Source: Mycolicibacterium canariasense
GTDB lineage: Bacteria; Actinomycetota; Actinomycetes; Mycobacteriales; Mycobacteriaceae
Assembly (NCBI RefSeq): GCF_002101555.1
Contig: NZ_LQOL01000099.1
Location: forward strand, 112,768 to 176,767
Reading direction: 5' to 3'
DNA length: 64,000 bases
Part shown: positions 43,771 through 52,647 of the stretch, one piece after another
How positions within the stretch are numbered: position 1 is the first letter of the stretch
Layout: every line of letters begins with the position of its first letter
Made by a program: the position numbers and the translations under genes
Notes under the pieces: model-generated
Told to the model about the DNA's origin: nothing
Database searches by the model: none
Seen by the model: only the letters and a program-made list of their open reading frames with translations

Positions 43771-45078
43771 CTACCGAATGACGGCGACAGGTCGAGGCAG
43801 CACCGCTGCGAGCCGGGCCGTGGCGACCGCCACCAGGAACACGCCCAGTGCGCCGTAGCCGGCGGGCCCGCTCAGCCCGAACTTCGCCATCAGCAGCAAT
43901 GCCACGCCCGCCGCGCAGACCAGTGCGCCCGCGGCCACCGAACGGGCACCGGTGGCGGCAGCGGGCCGGTCCCACCACGGCAGCCGACGATGCTCCAGTG
44001 GCGACAGCAACAGGAACAAGCCGGTCATCACCACGGCGAACACCGCCGCCCGCAGCGCCAGCAGCCCCCAGAAATCGGCGGCGTGCACGTCGTAGGCGTC
44101 CAGCCCGACGGCGTGCAGCCCGAAGGTGGCCACCGCGATGGCTGGGATATGCCATAGGTAGAGCGTCATGGCGCCGCCGTTGCCGGTCGCGACGACGGTC
44201 CACACCCGGGGTCGCTGCGCCCACCGCCGGATGGGCCCGGCCGCGGTCACGAACAGCAGCGACATCCAGGTGCAGTGCAGCGCCAACAGCGTGGTCGGGG
44301 GTGAGACGTTGGACATCCGCTCGGTTCCGGTGACGACCAGGGACACGTCATAGGGCCCGGTCACGGCGAGCACCACCTGAGCCGCCAACGCGACGGCCGC
44401 ACCCGCCAGCGCGACCAGCGGGCGCATCAGCCCGCGGGCGTATCCGACGCCGATGACCATCGGGATGAGCCACACGACGACGAAGTTGGCCAGCCCGGCT
44501 TCCGGGTCGTCCAGCGCCAGGCGCAGGGCGTCGAACGCCGCCGCGACCAGGATCAGGCCGAGCACCACGGCCATCGTGGCGCCCAGGCCGCGCAGCCGGG
44601 TCAGCGCCGGCACGAACGCCAGCACCACCAGGTAGACACCCAGGAACCACAGCAGCGCCACGCATTCGCGGCCGAGTCCGGCCGCCGACTCCGCGCCGAG
44701 AACGGCACGCGCGAGTACCAGGGCCGCCGTCCAGAACGCCAGGTACCAGAACACCGGGCGGCACAGTCGCTGCGCCCTGGTGAACAACCATGTGCCCCAA
44801 GAGGTTCGGCCGGGATGCCAACCGTAGGCACCGGCGGCGCCGCCGGCCAGGAAGAACAACGGCATCACCTGCACCACCCAGGTGATGGGCGCCAGCGCCG
44901 GCAGCTCACCGAGGATGTTCCCGATCCGCAGCCCACGGTCGTCGATGGTGGCCAGCAGCAGCGCGCTGTGGCCGAACATCACTACCACCAGGGCGGCGAG
45001 CCGGGCGACGTCGATGGCCCGGTCGCGGCCCGGGGTGGCGGCGTCGGAGAGCGAAGTCACGGGTTCGGTGAGCGCCAT
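43771..45078 (-). CDS. Acyltransferase-3 family membrane protein
   Basis: A 435-residue protein with ten or more hydrophobic segments. The N-terminal ARDRAIDVARLAALVVVMFGHSAL-like segment carries the conserved histidine of the acyltransferase-3 family, and FLAGGAAGAYGW follows. Such enzymes O-acylate cell-envelope sugars or lipids. The acceptor is unknown. ATG at 45076-45078 was chosen; the frame extends upstream through the ferredoxin gene without support. It ends 10 bp before tex starts and both are on the same strand. Confidence 0.82.
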   Translation of the reverse strand: MALTEPVTSLSDAATPGRDRAIDVARLAALVVVMFGHSALLLATIDDRGLRIGNILGELPALAPITWVVQVMPLFFLAGGAAGAYGWHPGRTSWGTWLFTRAQRLCRPVFWYLAFWTAALVLARAVLGAESAAGLGRECVALLWFLGVYLVVLAFVPALTRLRGLGATMAVVLGLILVAAAFDALRLALDDPEAGLANFVVVWLIPMVIGVGYARGLMRPLVALAGAAVALAAQVVLAVTGPYDVSLVVTGTERMSNVSPPTTLLALHCTWMSLLFVTAAGPIRRWAQRPRVWTVVATGNGGAMTLYLWHIPAIAVATFGLHAVGLDAYDVHAADFWGLLALRAAVFAVVMTGLFLLLSPLEHRRLPWWDRPAAATGARSVAAGALVCAAGVALLLMAKFGLSGPAGYGALGVFLVAVATARLAAVLPRPVAVIR

Positions 45079-45121
45079 GGGACCAGCCTGCCCGAAGACC
45101 TGCCGTCGGGAATGAGTAGGA

Positions 45122-45466
45122 CTACGCGATGTGGAGCGGCAGTGCGGCGACAAGCGGAGTGTCCACACCCACGCGGCCGAGTCCGGCCGCGCCGCCGGGA
45201 GCGCCGAGCGGCTTGTCCCGGCCGGGCAGCGCTTCGTCGAAGAAGGCAGCGTTGTCCGCCAGGTGCGCCAGCTGGTCCTCCGGCAGATCGGTCTCGTAGT
45301 AGATGGCGTCCGCCTCGCAGGCAATCCTGCAGGCGCCGCAGTCGACGCATTCACCCGGATGGATGTACATCGTCCGAGCACCCTCGTAGATGCAGTCGAC
45401 AGGGCATTCCGCGACGCATGACTTGTGCATGACGTCCACACAGGCGGTTCCGATCACGTAGGTCAT
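45122..45466 (-). CDS. fdxA: 7Fe-type ferredoxin (FdxA-like)
   Basis: A 114-residue ferredoxin. The N-terminal cluster region CVDVMHKSCVAECPVDC (residues 9-25) and the second set CVDCGACRIAC (about residues 40-50) give the cysteines for one 3Fe-4S and one 4Fe-4S cluster, as in mycobacterial FdxA and FdxC. It transfers electrons at low potential to partners such as P450s. The C-terminal extension after PEDQLAHL is usual. The GTG/ATG choice is simple: ATG 45464-45466 gives MTYVIGTACVD. Confidence 0.9.
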   Translation of the reverse strand: MTYVIGTACVDVMHKSCVAECPVDCIYEGARTMYIHPGECVDCGACRIACEADAIYYETDLPEDQLAHLADNAAFFDEALPGRDKPLGAPGGAAGLGRVGVDTPLVAALPLHIA

Positions 45467-45560
45467 GCCGGAAACGCTACGAAGTGCCGGCGCCGCAATC
45501 ACCTGCCGAAGGCACCCGGTCCAGCCGACCAAAGTCCTCACGTTCGAGGGACCAAAGTCC

Positions 45561-45947
45561 TCAATCGGAGGCCCGCTCGGTGTGCCGCCGAGTAGCACCC
45601 CACAGTCCGACGCCGATCCCGACCACCGCACCGCCCAGACCGATGACCCGCTGGCCTCGGGTCAGGTCGTGGTGCACGCTGGCGCCGCCCAGCAGGTCGG
45701 CAGCGTCGGCGCCGCCGGAGGCCAGGAACCATCCACGGGTGTCCCGCCCGCGCAGCCCGGCGGTCAGCAACAGCCCGCCGATCAACGCGTCGCGATACCC
45801 CATGGAGCGCAGCAGCAGACGGGCCGACGGCCCCGGATCGTTGGGTTCACCCCACAAGCGGTTGGCGCGCAGCGGATCGACCAGGAAAGAGACGCCGGAG
45901 GCGAGCCGGATGCCGCCGACGGCGAGCGCGGCGCGATCGATGGGCAT
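45561..45947 (-). CDS. Small membrane protein (DUF4267-like)
   Basis: A 128-residue protein with three to four hydrophobic segments: an N-terminal ALAVGGIRLASGVSFLVDP, a middle DALIGGLLLTAGLRG, then GGADAADLLGG and the C-terminal GLGGAVVGIGVGLWGA. The pattern GYRDALIGG resembles DUF4267-type membrane proteins of actinobacteria. No function is known. It diverges from the M15-like gene across 56 bp. Confidence 0.68.
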   Translation of the reverse strand: MPIDRAALAVGGIRLASGVSFLVDPLRANRLWGEPNDPGPSARLLLRSMGYRDALIGGLLLTAGLRGRDTRGWFLASGGADAADLLGGASVHHDLTRGQRVIGLGGAVVGIGVGLWGATRRHTERASD

Positions 45948-45989
45948 GCCTGGCAGCATAAAACGCAGGTGGGCCGTCGACGGCCTGAT

Positions 45990-46003
45990 TACAGTGCCTA
46001 GTC
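45990..46003 (+). promoter_or_regulatory. Candidate leaderless -10 element, M15-like gene
   Basis: TACAGT at 45990-45995 lies 8 bp before the GTG at 46004, with no ribosome binding site. Confidence 0.4.
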
Positions 46004-46663
46004 GTGGGCATAAAGCAGCCAGCCGATCGCCGGGCCCGACCGGCGATGCGCTGGCTGGCGCTCGCTGCGTCGCTGGTGGTCTCGGCGGCCGTCGTCTACG
46101 CGCAGAACACCACGCCCGCACCGGATGCCGGAAAGACGAGCGCTCAGGCCCGGCCGTCGGCCGCACCCGCGCCGGCCATGACGACCACCAAAGCCGAATT
46201 GCTTTCGGCCAGCGCCCCGCCCGACGAGGCCAGGGTGTTCGACTTCCCGCTCGACAAGGGTGTGACACCCGAGGCCGGGCTGCAGGTCAAGACCATCTGG
46301 GTGGCACGCGCCATCGCCATGATGTTCCCGGAGATCAAGACCATCGGCGGCTTTCGGCAGGATCCGTTGAAATGGCACCCCAATGGGCTGGCGATCGACG
46401 TGATGATTCCGGACTACCACTCCGATGCCGGCATCGAACTCGGTAACCAGATCGCCGGCTACGCGCTGGCGAACGCCGAACGCTGGGGTGTGGTGCACGT
46501 GATCTGGCGGCAGGGGTTCTATCCCGGTATCGGTGCCCCCAGCTGGACCGCGGACTACGGCAACGAGACCGCCAATCATTTCGACCATGTCCACATCGCC
46601 ACCGACGGCGGCGGTTACCCCACCGGGCACGAAACCTACTACCTGAGTTCGATGCAGTCCTAG
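46004..46663 (+). CDS. Exported protein with M15/VanY-like (ARB_07466-type) domain
   Basis: A 219-residue protein with an N-terminal signal or anchor helix (MRWLALAASLVVSAAVVYA, residues about 15-33), an Ala/Pro-rich linker and a C-terminal domain with WHPNGLAIDVMIPDYH and the metal-type HFDHVHIA motif, as in D-Ala-D-Ala carboxypeptidase-like proteins. It may act on peptidoglycan, but proteins of this subgroup in mycobacteria are mostly uncharacterised. Not all zinc ligands of classical M15 peptidases are evident. Confidence 0.75.
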   Translation: MGIKQPADRRARPAMRWLALAASLVVSAAVVYAQNTTPAPDAGKTSAQARPSAAPAPAMTTTKAELLSASAPPDEARVFDFPLDKGVTPEAGLQVKTIWVARAIAMMFPEIKTIGGFRQDPLKWHPNGLAIDVMIPDYHSDAGIELGNQIAGYALANAERWGVVHVIWRQGFYPGIGAPSWTADYGNETANHFDHVHIATDGGGYPTGHETYYLSSMQS

Positions 46664-46669
46664 CCGGAT

Positions 46670-47626
46670 TCACCCGCGCAGGGTGACATGCGGGCTCTGC
46701 CCGTACGCCTCGCGGTAGTACACGGCGAATCGGCTGGTGTGCAGGAATCCCCATTTGCGGGCGATCTGGGCGACCGTCGTGGCGGCACGGTTGCCGGTGA
46801 TCAGGTCGAGGTGGGCATGGTGCAGGCGCACCCGCCGAAGGTATTCGGTTGGTGTGCAGTCGCGATGCTTACGGAACATGTATTGCAGCGCACGGGGTGT
46901 CACGTAGACGGCCCGGGAGATATCGGTCAGTGAGATGTCGCGGTGGGCGTTGTCGTCGATGAACGAGATGGCACGCTGGAGCAGCACCGGGGTGCTGTCA
47001 CGGCGGTCGCCGGCGGTAGGTTCCAGCAGCGCGGTGTTGGGGAACGCGGACAGCACGCTTGCCGCCACGTAGCGTTGCACGGCGCCGATCACCATCGGGT
47101 TCTCGGCGACGAACGGGTCGGTGGCGACGTTGTCGCGGACATAGGCGATGAGCCCGGCGAGGTGCGCGTTGGCCTGCGCGGATACGGGTTGCAGGGCGGT
47201 CAACCGGATGGGGGCACCGTCGTCTCGCGGTCCGGTCGCCGCCACCTCGTCGAACAAGGTGCGGTCGAGAAGCAGCTGGCTGAACCGGCCTGCCCGCACC
47301 GAGCCGCTGAACGACAGATCGTCGCGCACACCGGCGGCCATCACGTCCCCCGGCCCACCGGTTTCCGGTGATCGGCCCGGCAGGCGTTGCTCCACCGCAC
47401 CGGCTTCCACCAGGCAGATCGCGAGCTTGTCCAGGGGATCGATCTCGTATCGGAAGCTGAATCCGAATTCGCTGCGGTGTGCGGCCACCTTGCCGATCTC
47501 GGCGGACGTGATGCGGGTTGAGGTGCTCGGTGCCGCTACGGCCGACATTCGGATCTTGGCGTAGTTCGCGCTGAGCGCGGCCTCGGCGACGCCGAGGTCG
47601 TCGGTATCCACCAGCACACTTGGCAC
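46670..47626 (-). CDS. AraC-family transcriptional regulator
   Basis: A 318-residue regulator. The C-terminal 100 residues hold the two helix-turn-helix motifs of AraC proteins (DISLTDISRAVYVTPRALQYMF and TVAQIARKWGFLHTSRFAVYYREAYGQSP, read in parts). The N-terminal 200 residues are an AraC-binding-like-domain (FGFSFRYEIDPLDKLAICLVE). GTG at 47624-47626 is well supported by AGGAGG 5 bp upstream. It diverges from the FUSC-type gene and may control it. The effector is unknown. Confidence 0.87.
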   Translation of the reverse strand: MPSVLVDTDDLGVAEAALSANYAKIRMSAVAAPSTSTRITSAEIGKVAAHRSEFGFSFRYEIDPLDKLAICLVEAGAVEQRLPGRSPETGGPGDVMAAGVRDDLSFSGSVRAGRFSQLLLDRTLFDEVAATGPRDDGAPIRLTALQPVSAQANAHLAGLIAYVRDNVATDPFVAENPMVIGAVQRYVAASVLSAFPNTALLEPTAGDRRDSTPVLLQRAISFIDDNAHRDISLTDISRAVYVTPRALQYMFRKHRDCTPTEYLRRVRLHHAHLDLITGNRAATTVAQIARKWGFLHTSRFAVYYREAYGQSPHVTLRG

Positions 47627-47796
47627 CAAACCTCCTGGTTCTGGATACCCGATATCCGCGATACGAAAAACCGCTGGTCTCGGCGGTCGCCTGGGCCCGG
47701 CGGATGCTGCTGGCGGCCGACGAGGAGGGTGCGCGAAGCCGCGGAACGCGAGGCACCGGTGACCGCACGCGCGGTGCGGTGACGGACAATCGAGCG

Positions 47797-49869
47797 ATGC
47801 ACCCGTCAGCGCTTCGCGACCGCGCTGCACGATTCATCGTCGATTCCGATCCGGGCAGATTGCGGCTGCGCAGTGCGGGTGCGACGACATTGTCGTTGGT
47901 GCTGGCCATCATCGCGCTGCTGACGTTCACCAGGGTCACCCATCAGCCGGTCACCGTGGCGATGCTGGGCGCGATCGTGGCCATGCAGTCCTCGGCCGCG
48001 GTCAAGGACAAGCAACAGCATCACCGGGTCATCACCACCCTGCTGCTCCCCTTCCCCGCGGTCGGCGCCGTGGCGCTGGCCGCCGTGCTGTCCCCGTTCG
48101 GGTGGGTGGCCGACGTCGGGTTCATCGCGGTGCTGTTCGCCGCGGTCTGGGTGCGCCGATACGGCCCGCGCGGCAATGCACTGGGGATGGTCGCGTTCAT
48201 GTCGTACTTCTTCGCCCTGTTCATCCACGCCACGCCCGGCCAGATCCCGATCCTGGCCGCCGCCGTCGGCGTCGGGATCGGCGCGACGCTGTTCGTGCGG
48301 ACGCTGATCTTCCCCGATCGCCCGCGCGCCGAAGTCCGTCACCTGGTGCGCGCGCTGCGCGGGGTGTCCCTCTCCGTACTGGACGCGATCAGCACCGAAC
48401 GGACCGAGCAATCCGGACTCGTGTTGCGGCGCCGGCTGGACCGGCTCGGCGATACCGGCCTGATGATCGACGATTGGCTCGACCGCCACGACGCGGCACG
48501 CACGTTGAGCGTCACCAGCGGTGATCTGGCACTGCGGGTGTTCGACGCCCAGATCTCGGTGGAACAACTGGCCAGCCTGCTGTGGAGCTTGGACCCGGAC
48601 CGCAAATGGCCGGACGGATTGCTCAACACCCTTGCCGCGTTGCGAATCTGTTTGCAGCACAACCCTTCCGAAGATCAACTTCGCGCCGCCCGAAAGGCAG
48701 CGGCAGCGGCGGCCGACCGTGCCGACGCGTCGACCCCGGAAGGTATCGCCACGGTGGTGGCCTATCGTGCGCTGCAGGCTCACCTCGCCATTCATCACAT
48801 CACCACCAACGCCCTGGGCACCAGTGACGCGGCCGAGCCGGAACCCGAAGCCCCCGAACCGGACACGCCGACGGGTTTGGATACGCACACCAAGGCCGCC
48901 ATCCAGGTGGCCGTCGCGACGTCGGCGGCTACCGTGCTCGGCGAATTGATCTCGCCGGATCGCTGGTACTGGGCGGTGTTGACGGCGTTTCTGGTGTTCA
49001 CCGGGGTTTCGACGCGCGGCGAAATCCTCACCCGCGCAGGGCATCGCATCGTGGGCACGGTCGCCGGGGTGGTGGCGGGGGTGCTGCTGGCCACGCTGAT
49101 CGGGCAGAACCCGCCGATGCAGATCATCGTGCTGGTCGTCTGCGTGTTCTGCGCGTTCTATCTGGTCACCGTCGCTTACGCCTGGCTGACGTTCTTCGTC
49201 ACCGTGGTGCTGGCCATGTTGTACGGGCTGCTGGGCAACTTCAGCATCCAGGTGCTCGAGCTGCGCGTGGTGGAAACCGCGGTCGGCGGTCTGGTCGGCA
49301 TCGCGTCGGCGTTCTTCGTGTTCACGACGGGGACCCGCGCGACGTTCATCGAGAAGACCGGCGAGTACTTCGACCGGCTCACCGAGGTGATCGACGCGGG
49401 CATCGCGTCGGTGCTGGCGCCGGGTGGGGACACCGATCTGGTGGCCGAGACCCGCAGCCTGGACAACGCGCTGCAGGAGGTGGTGAAGGCGGGCAAGCCG
49501 TTACAGATGGGGCCCGCCGTGCGCAGCCGCCGCGGTGTTCAACGGCTGGTGCGCGGCCTGCAGGCCGGCAACCGTTCCGCGCATGCCCTGGCCCGTGCCG
49601 GGGTGAATGCCGCGCGGGCGGACCCGGAGACCGCGCCGCCCGAGGCGACCGCCGTCGCGTTGCGTAAGGCCGCCGACCGGGTGTGCTCCACCGTCGCCGA
49701 GGTCAAGCAACTGGTGGCCGGGGCCGATGCCGCCTCGCCGGAGACACCGACCACGGCGATGATCATGGAGGTCATGGGCTCCTCGGACATCCCGCCGGGA
49801 CCGGTGCGGGGTGCGGTGCGGGCACTGAACAATCTGGACCGGGCGCTGACCGAGGTGGCGCGGGAGTGA
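47797..49869 (+). CDS. FUSC-family aromatic-acid-exporter-like membrane protein
   Basis: A 690-residue protein of the FUSC/YccS-type with two membrane blocks of five to six helices (about 28-170 and 370-500), separated by a cytoplasmic helical domain. Motifs are TVAMLGAIVAMQSSAAVKD and the second-block WYWAVLTAFLVFTGVSTRGEIL with RIVGTVAGVVAGVLLA. Family members export p-hydroxybenzoate-like acids or weak acids. ATG 47797 is chosen; GTG 47779 is an alternative. The upstream divergent AraC gene is a plausible regulator. Confidence 0.82.
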   Translation: MHPSALRDRAARFIVDSDPGRLRLRSAGATTLSLVLAIIALLTFTRVTHQPVTVAMLGAIVAMQSSAAVKDKQQHHRVITTLLLPFPAVGAVALAAVLSPFGWVADVGFIAVLFAAVWVRRYGPRGNALGMVAFMSYFFALFIHATPGQIPILAAAVGVGIGATLFVRTLIFPDRPRAEVRHLVRALRGVSLSVLDAISTERTEQSGLVLRRRLDRLGDTGLMIDDWLDRHDAARTLSVTSGDLALRVFDAQISVEQLASLLWSLDPDRKWPDGLLNTLAALRICLQHNPSEDQLRAARKAAAAAADRADASTPEGIATVVAYRALQAHLAIHHITTNALGTSDAAEPEPEAPEPDTPTGLDTHTKAAIQVAVATSAATVLGELISPDRWYWAVLTAFLVFTGVSTRGEILTRAGHRIVGTVAGVVAGVLLATLIGQNPPMQIIVLVVCVFCAFYLVTVAYAWLTFFVTVVLAMLYGLLGNFSIQVLELRVVETAVGGLVGIASAFFVFTTGTRATFIEKTGEYFDRLTEVIDAGIASVLAPGGDTDLVAETRSLDNALQEVVKAGKPLQMGPAVRSRRGVQRLVRGLQAGNRSAHALARAGVNAARADPETAPPEATAVALRKAADRVCSTVAEVKQLVAGADAASPETPTTAMIMEVMGSSDIPPGPVRGAVRALNNLDRALTEVARE

Positions 49870-49872
49870 GCG

Positions 49873-50211
49873 CTACTTTCCCCGGCGCAGCGTCTCGATG
49901 ATCTTCAGGCGTTCCTTGAACAGCACTTCCAGATCGTCCATGGTGCGACGCTCGCGCACCATGTCCCAATGCGTGCGCACGGGTTTGACCTTTTTCGGCG
50001 CCGGCGCCTCGCCGTTGACCAGGATGCCTTCCATGCCGTTACGGCATGACCAGGTGCCCGGGATGTCGGCGTCGTCGGCGAACGGTACGTCGAATTCGCT
50101 GCCGTTGGCGGTGCGATACCGCGCCACCTGGCGCGGCGGCAGGTCGATGTTGCGGTCCGTCTCGTAGCTGACCGCTCCCAGGCGACTGCCCTTGAGGCGA
50201 CGGTCGACCAT
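49873..50211 (-). CDS. rbpA: RNA polymerase-binding protein RbpA
   Basis: A 112-residue transcription factor that binds RNA polymerase and the principal sigma factor and stabilises open complexes in actinobacteria. The core domain is clear (RLGAVSYETDRNIDLPPRQVARYR, read in parts; FDVPFADDADIPGTW), as is the C-terminal sigma-interacting region PKKVKPVRTHWDMVRERR. Several normally conserved positions differ (MVDRRLKGSRLG, TWSCRNG, the end ETLRRGK), and the neighbours are not the ppm1/lnt genes expected beside rbpA. It might be a second, divergent copy. The convergent FUSC gene ends 3 bp away. Confidence 0.88.
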   Translation of the reverse strand: MVDRRLKGSRLGAVSYETDRNIDLPPRQVARYRTANGSEFDVPFADDADIPGTWSCRNGMEGILVNGEAPAPKKVKPVRTHWDMVRERRTMDDLEVLFKERLKIIETLRRGK

Positions 50212-50435
50212 GGTCAGCGACCGCCGGTGGACTGGAGGGGAAAGCGTTGCACGGCAAGGCCTTTCGGTTGCGAAGTGGTGTTCGACGACGAACCGCTACG
50301 CACCTTTGGCGCACTGTATGCCTGCTATGCCCGTTGACCGGAGGTTCTCGTCTGGGAGTCTACGCGCAGACCTGTCGCCGGGTTTGTCGGCGTGCCGAAC
50401 CGGATTATGGGCGGCAAACGCGGAATGATACAGGT

Positions 50436-51053
50436 GTGGCTGATGATGCGAATGTGACAGCAGGCGTGCCCGCTCCCGAGCCCGCCGGTGAACCGCAGGC
50501 CGCGGAGTCCCGGCGGCGGGTCTGGTCGATGCCGACATCCCCGGTGACCCGCAAACACGTCGACGAGGCGGGTCGGCTGGCGGCCAAGGCCGGCGTGAGC
50601 GCGGCCCGGCAACTGGCCCGTGCCGTCGAGGGCGTGCCGCCGAAACTGCGGATGATCACGTTGGCGGCGGTGGTGCTGTTGCTCGGCATCGTCGGTGCGA
50701 TCGCCCTTCCCCGCGCGGTGGCGGTGGCCTGCGTCGTCGTGGTGGTGCCGGTGTGCGCCTTCAGCCTGGGCGTTCTCACGCATCGCTGGTACGGCGCACC
50801 GGCCGAACCCGCGACGTCGGACCTGCAGCGCTCGGTCGAGTACGTCGACAAGAAACTCACCTTCGCGCTCAACGCTTTCGGCGCCGAACGCCACCAGCAC
50901 GCCATGATCGCGCTCTTCCAGGCCAAGACGGCGGTCGATCTCACGCTCGGTACCGAGCAGGAACCGGCCGGCCAGATCGACGCGTTGCTGTCGATCGAGG
51001 AGCGCAGCTCCCGGCCGCGGATTCGCGCCGGTTCCACGCTGGCGGCGTCGTGA
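50436..51053 (+). CDS. Membrane protein of a two-gene operon, unknown function
   Basis: A 205-residue protein with a charged N-terminus (1-45), a segment RLAAKAGVSAARQLARAV that looks amphipathic, two adjacent transmembrane helices (about 72-115, MITLAAVVLLLGIVGAIAL and VAVACVVVVVPVCAFSLGVL) and a cytoplasmic helical end (VEYVDKKLTFALNAFGAERHQHAMIALFQ). GTG 50436-50438 begins VADDANVTAG; the open frame upstream overlaps the rbpA leader. Its stop overlaps the start of the next gene as GTGA. Confidence 0.68.
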   Translation: MADDANVTAGVPAPEPAGEPQAAESRRRVWSMPTSPVTRKHVDEAGRLAAKAGVSAARQLARAVEGVPPKLRMITLAAVVLLLGIVGAIALPRAVAVACVVVVVPVCAFSLGVLTHRWYGAPAEPATSDLQRSVEYVDKKLTFALNAFGAERHQHAMIALFQAKTAVDLTLGTEQEPAGQIDALLSIEERSSRPRIRAGSTLAAS

Positions 51054-51394
51054 ACGGTCAGGTGGCCTTCATCGAGGACGACTACACCCTGGTGATCAAC
51101 CGCGGCGCCCAGGCCGGCGTGACGCCCGGGATGATCTTTGCCGTGCACGGTGAGTCGGATCAGGTGATCACCGACCCGGAGTCGGGCCGCGAGCTCGGCC
51201 GGCTCAGCCGGGAGAAACTGCGGGTGCGGGTGTTCGACGTGCAACCGCTGTTCGCCCGCGCACACACCTTCGCCAGGACCGACGACTTCTACGGGCTGTT
51301 CCAGGCGACGGCGGTGGTCACCGTCAACGTCGGTGACGGCGTCGAGCTGGTTCGCCCGCGGTCCGACACCGGTGCGATGGGCCGCGGGGCCTGA
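51050..51394 (+). CDS. FlgT-C-like small protein coupled to the preceding membrane protein
   Basis: A 114-residue protein. The first 70 residues (VAFIEDDYTLVINRGAQAGVTPGMIFAVHG) resemble the C-terminal FlgT/SH3-like domain found in envelope proteins across bacteria, where a small beta-barrel follows a GAQAGV turn. No signal peptide is present. It is coupled to the upstream gene by a GTGA overlap. The two together look like a membrane protein and its soluble partner; no process is known. Confidence 0.65.
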   Translation: MNGQVAFIEDDYTLVINRGAQAGVTPGMIFAVHGESDQVITDPESGRELGRLSREKLRVRVFDVQPLFARAHTFARTDDFYGLFQATAVVTVNVGDGVELVRPRSDTGAMGRGA

Positions 51395-51481
51395 ACCGGC
51401 GCACCCTGCCAGCTTTGCTGGCACCTCGCACGTTAATCTGGGGTCGCGGTGCGTTGCCGCATTTGGTTGGAGGTATTACCC

Positions 51482-52282
51482 ATGCGTTCTCTCAGCGTGG
51501 CCGTGGCTGTCACGGTTGCCGCGATGTTCGGTTCCACCGGTGTGGCCGCGGCCGCACCCAAGGATTACTGCGCCGACCTCAAGGGCGGCAACACCGGCAG
51601 CACGTGCGAGATCCAGCTGTCCGACCCCGGGTACAGCGTCGACATCAGCATTCCGCTGGACTACCCGGACCAGAAGTCGGTCGCCGACTACATCTCCCAG
51701 ACCCGCGACGCGTTCCTCAACTCGGCCAAATCCGGCGCGGCGCGCACCACGCCGTACGTACTGAGCATCACGCCGACGGAGTACAACTCGTCGGTCCCGC
51801 CGCGCGGCACGCAGGCCGTGGTCTTCTCGGTCACCCAGGATGTCGGCAGCGGGCCGCAACGCACGTACAAGGCATTCAACTGGGACCAGAGCTTCCGCAA
51901 GTCGATCACCTACACGGCCGCGCCTGACGATAAGCAGAACACGCCGCTATGGCGGGTGGACGATCCGCTGAAGACGGTCGCCCCGATCGTCCAGGCCGAA
52001 CTGCAACAGCAGCTGGCCCCGCCGCCGGCCGCCCCGCCCACGCCGGCCACGACGACAACCACGCCCACGCCCACCACCAGCACGACTACCACCCCGCCCC
52101 CACCCCCGGCGCCGTTGCCGTTCTCGCAAGCCGCGCTGTACAACCCGGCCAACTATCAGAACTTCGCGGTCGTCAACGACGGGGTGATCTTCTTCTTCGA
52201 CCAGGGCGTGTTGCTGCCCGCCTCGGCGGGACCGTTGCACGTGCTGGTACCGCGGTCTCAGATCGATCCGATGATCGCGTGA
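51482..52282 (+). CDS. Secreted MPT64/MPB64-like protein (DUF3298/RsiV-like)
   Basis: A 266-residue secreted protein with a signal peptide (LSVAVAVTVAAMFGSTGVAAAA) and an MPT64-type domain (YCADLKGGNTGSTCEIQLSD with two cysteines, VDISIPLDYPDQKSVADYISQTRD). A Pro/Thr-rich linker (PPPAAPPTPATTTTTPTPTT) splits it from a C-terminal DUF3298-like part (NFAVVNDGVIFFFDQGVLLPASAGP). MPT64 is an immunodominant antigen in M. tuberculosis; the linker makes this version longer. GGTTGGAGG precedes the ATG. Confidence 0.82.
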   Translation: MRSLSVAVAVTVAAMFGSTGVAAAAPKDYCADLKGGNTGSTCEIQLSDPGYSVDISIPLDYPDQKSVADYISQTRDAFLNSAKSGAARTTPYVLSITPTEYNSSVPPRGTQAVVFSVTQDVGSGPQRTYKAFNWDQSFRKSITYTAAPDDKQNTPLWRVDDPLKTVAPIVQAELQQQLAPPPAAPPTPATTTTTPTPTTSTTTTPPPPPAPLPFSQAALYNPANYQNFAVVNDGVIFFFDQGVLLPASAGPLHVLVPRSQIDPMIA

Positions 52283-52647
52283 CGTCGTTCCACTGAAAGC
52301 GCCCTTTCGCGGGGCGTCTACCGCGTTGCCTCCGCGTGGAGCACCCAAGCCGCGGCGCCGCTAACCTCGACATGACCGCCGTGCCGCCCCCACAGCGCAC
52401 CGAACACACTGGGATGCAGTCGATCCCAGCCGATTGACGGCACCGGTTGCCGCCGCGAAGCGGCACCCAGCAATAGCAGTTTCTCCCCCTCATGCATCTC
52501 TTCAGTGAAGATCACACGGGGCGGCGACGCAACCGAATTTCCCTGGCACGGAAGCGACCCCGTTGGGTGGTGCCCTCCGTTGCCCGATACCCCCCGGGTG
52601 ACGCCGCACGCCTGCCACCGGTGCCGCTGACCCCCCGACCGCAATCG
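52283..52647. other. Gap without a recognisable gene
   Basis: The 365 bp between the MPT64-like gene and the 3' end of the molybdenum hydroxylase large subunit hold only short open frames of shadow type. A weak hairpin (CGCCC at 52300-52304 with GGGCG at 52312-52316) could help to end the MPT64-like transcript. Nothing else is visible. Confidence 0.5.

Noticed and set aside
47806..49044. 412-residue minus-strand frame opposite the FUSC gene
   Set aside because: His/Gln/Gly/Arg-rich shadow of a real membrane protein gene.
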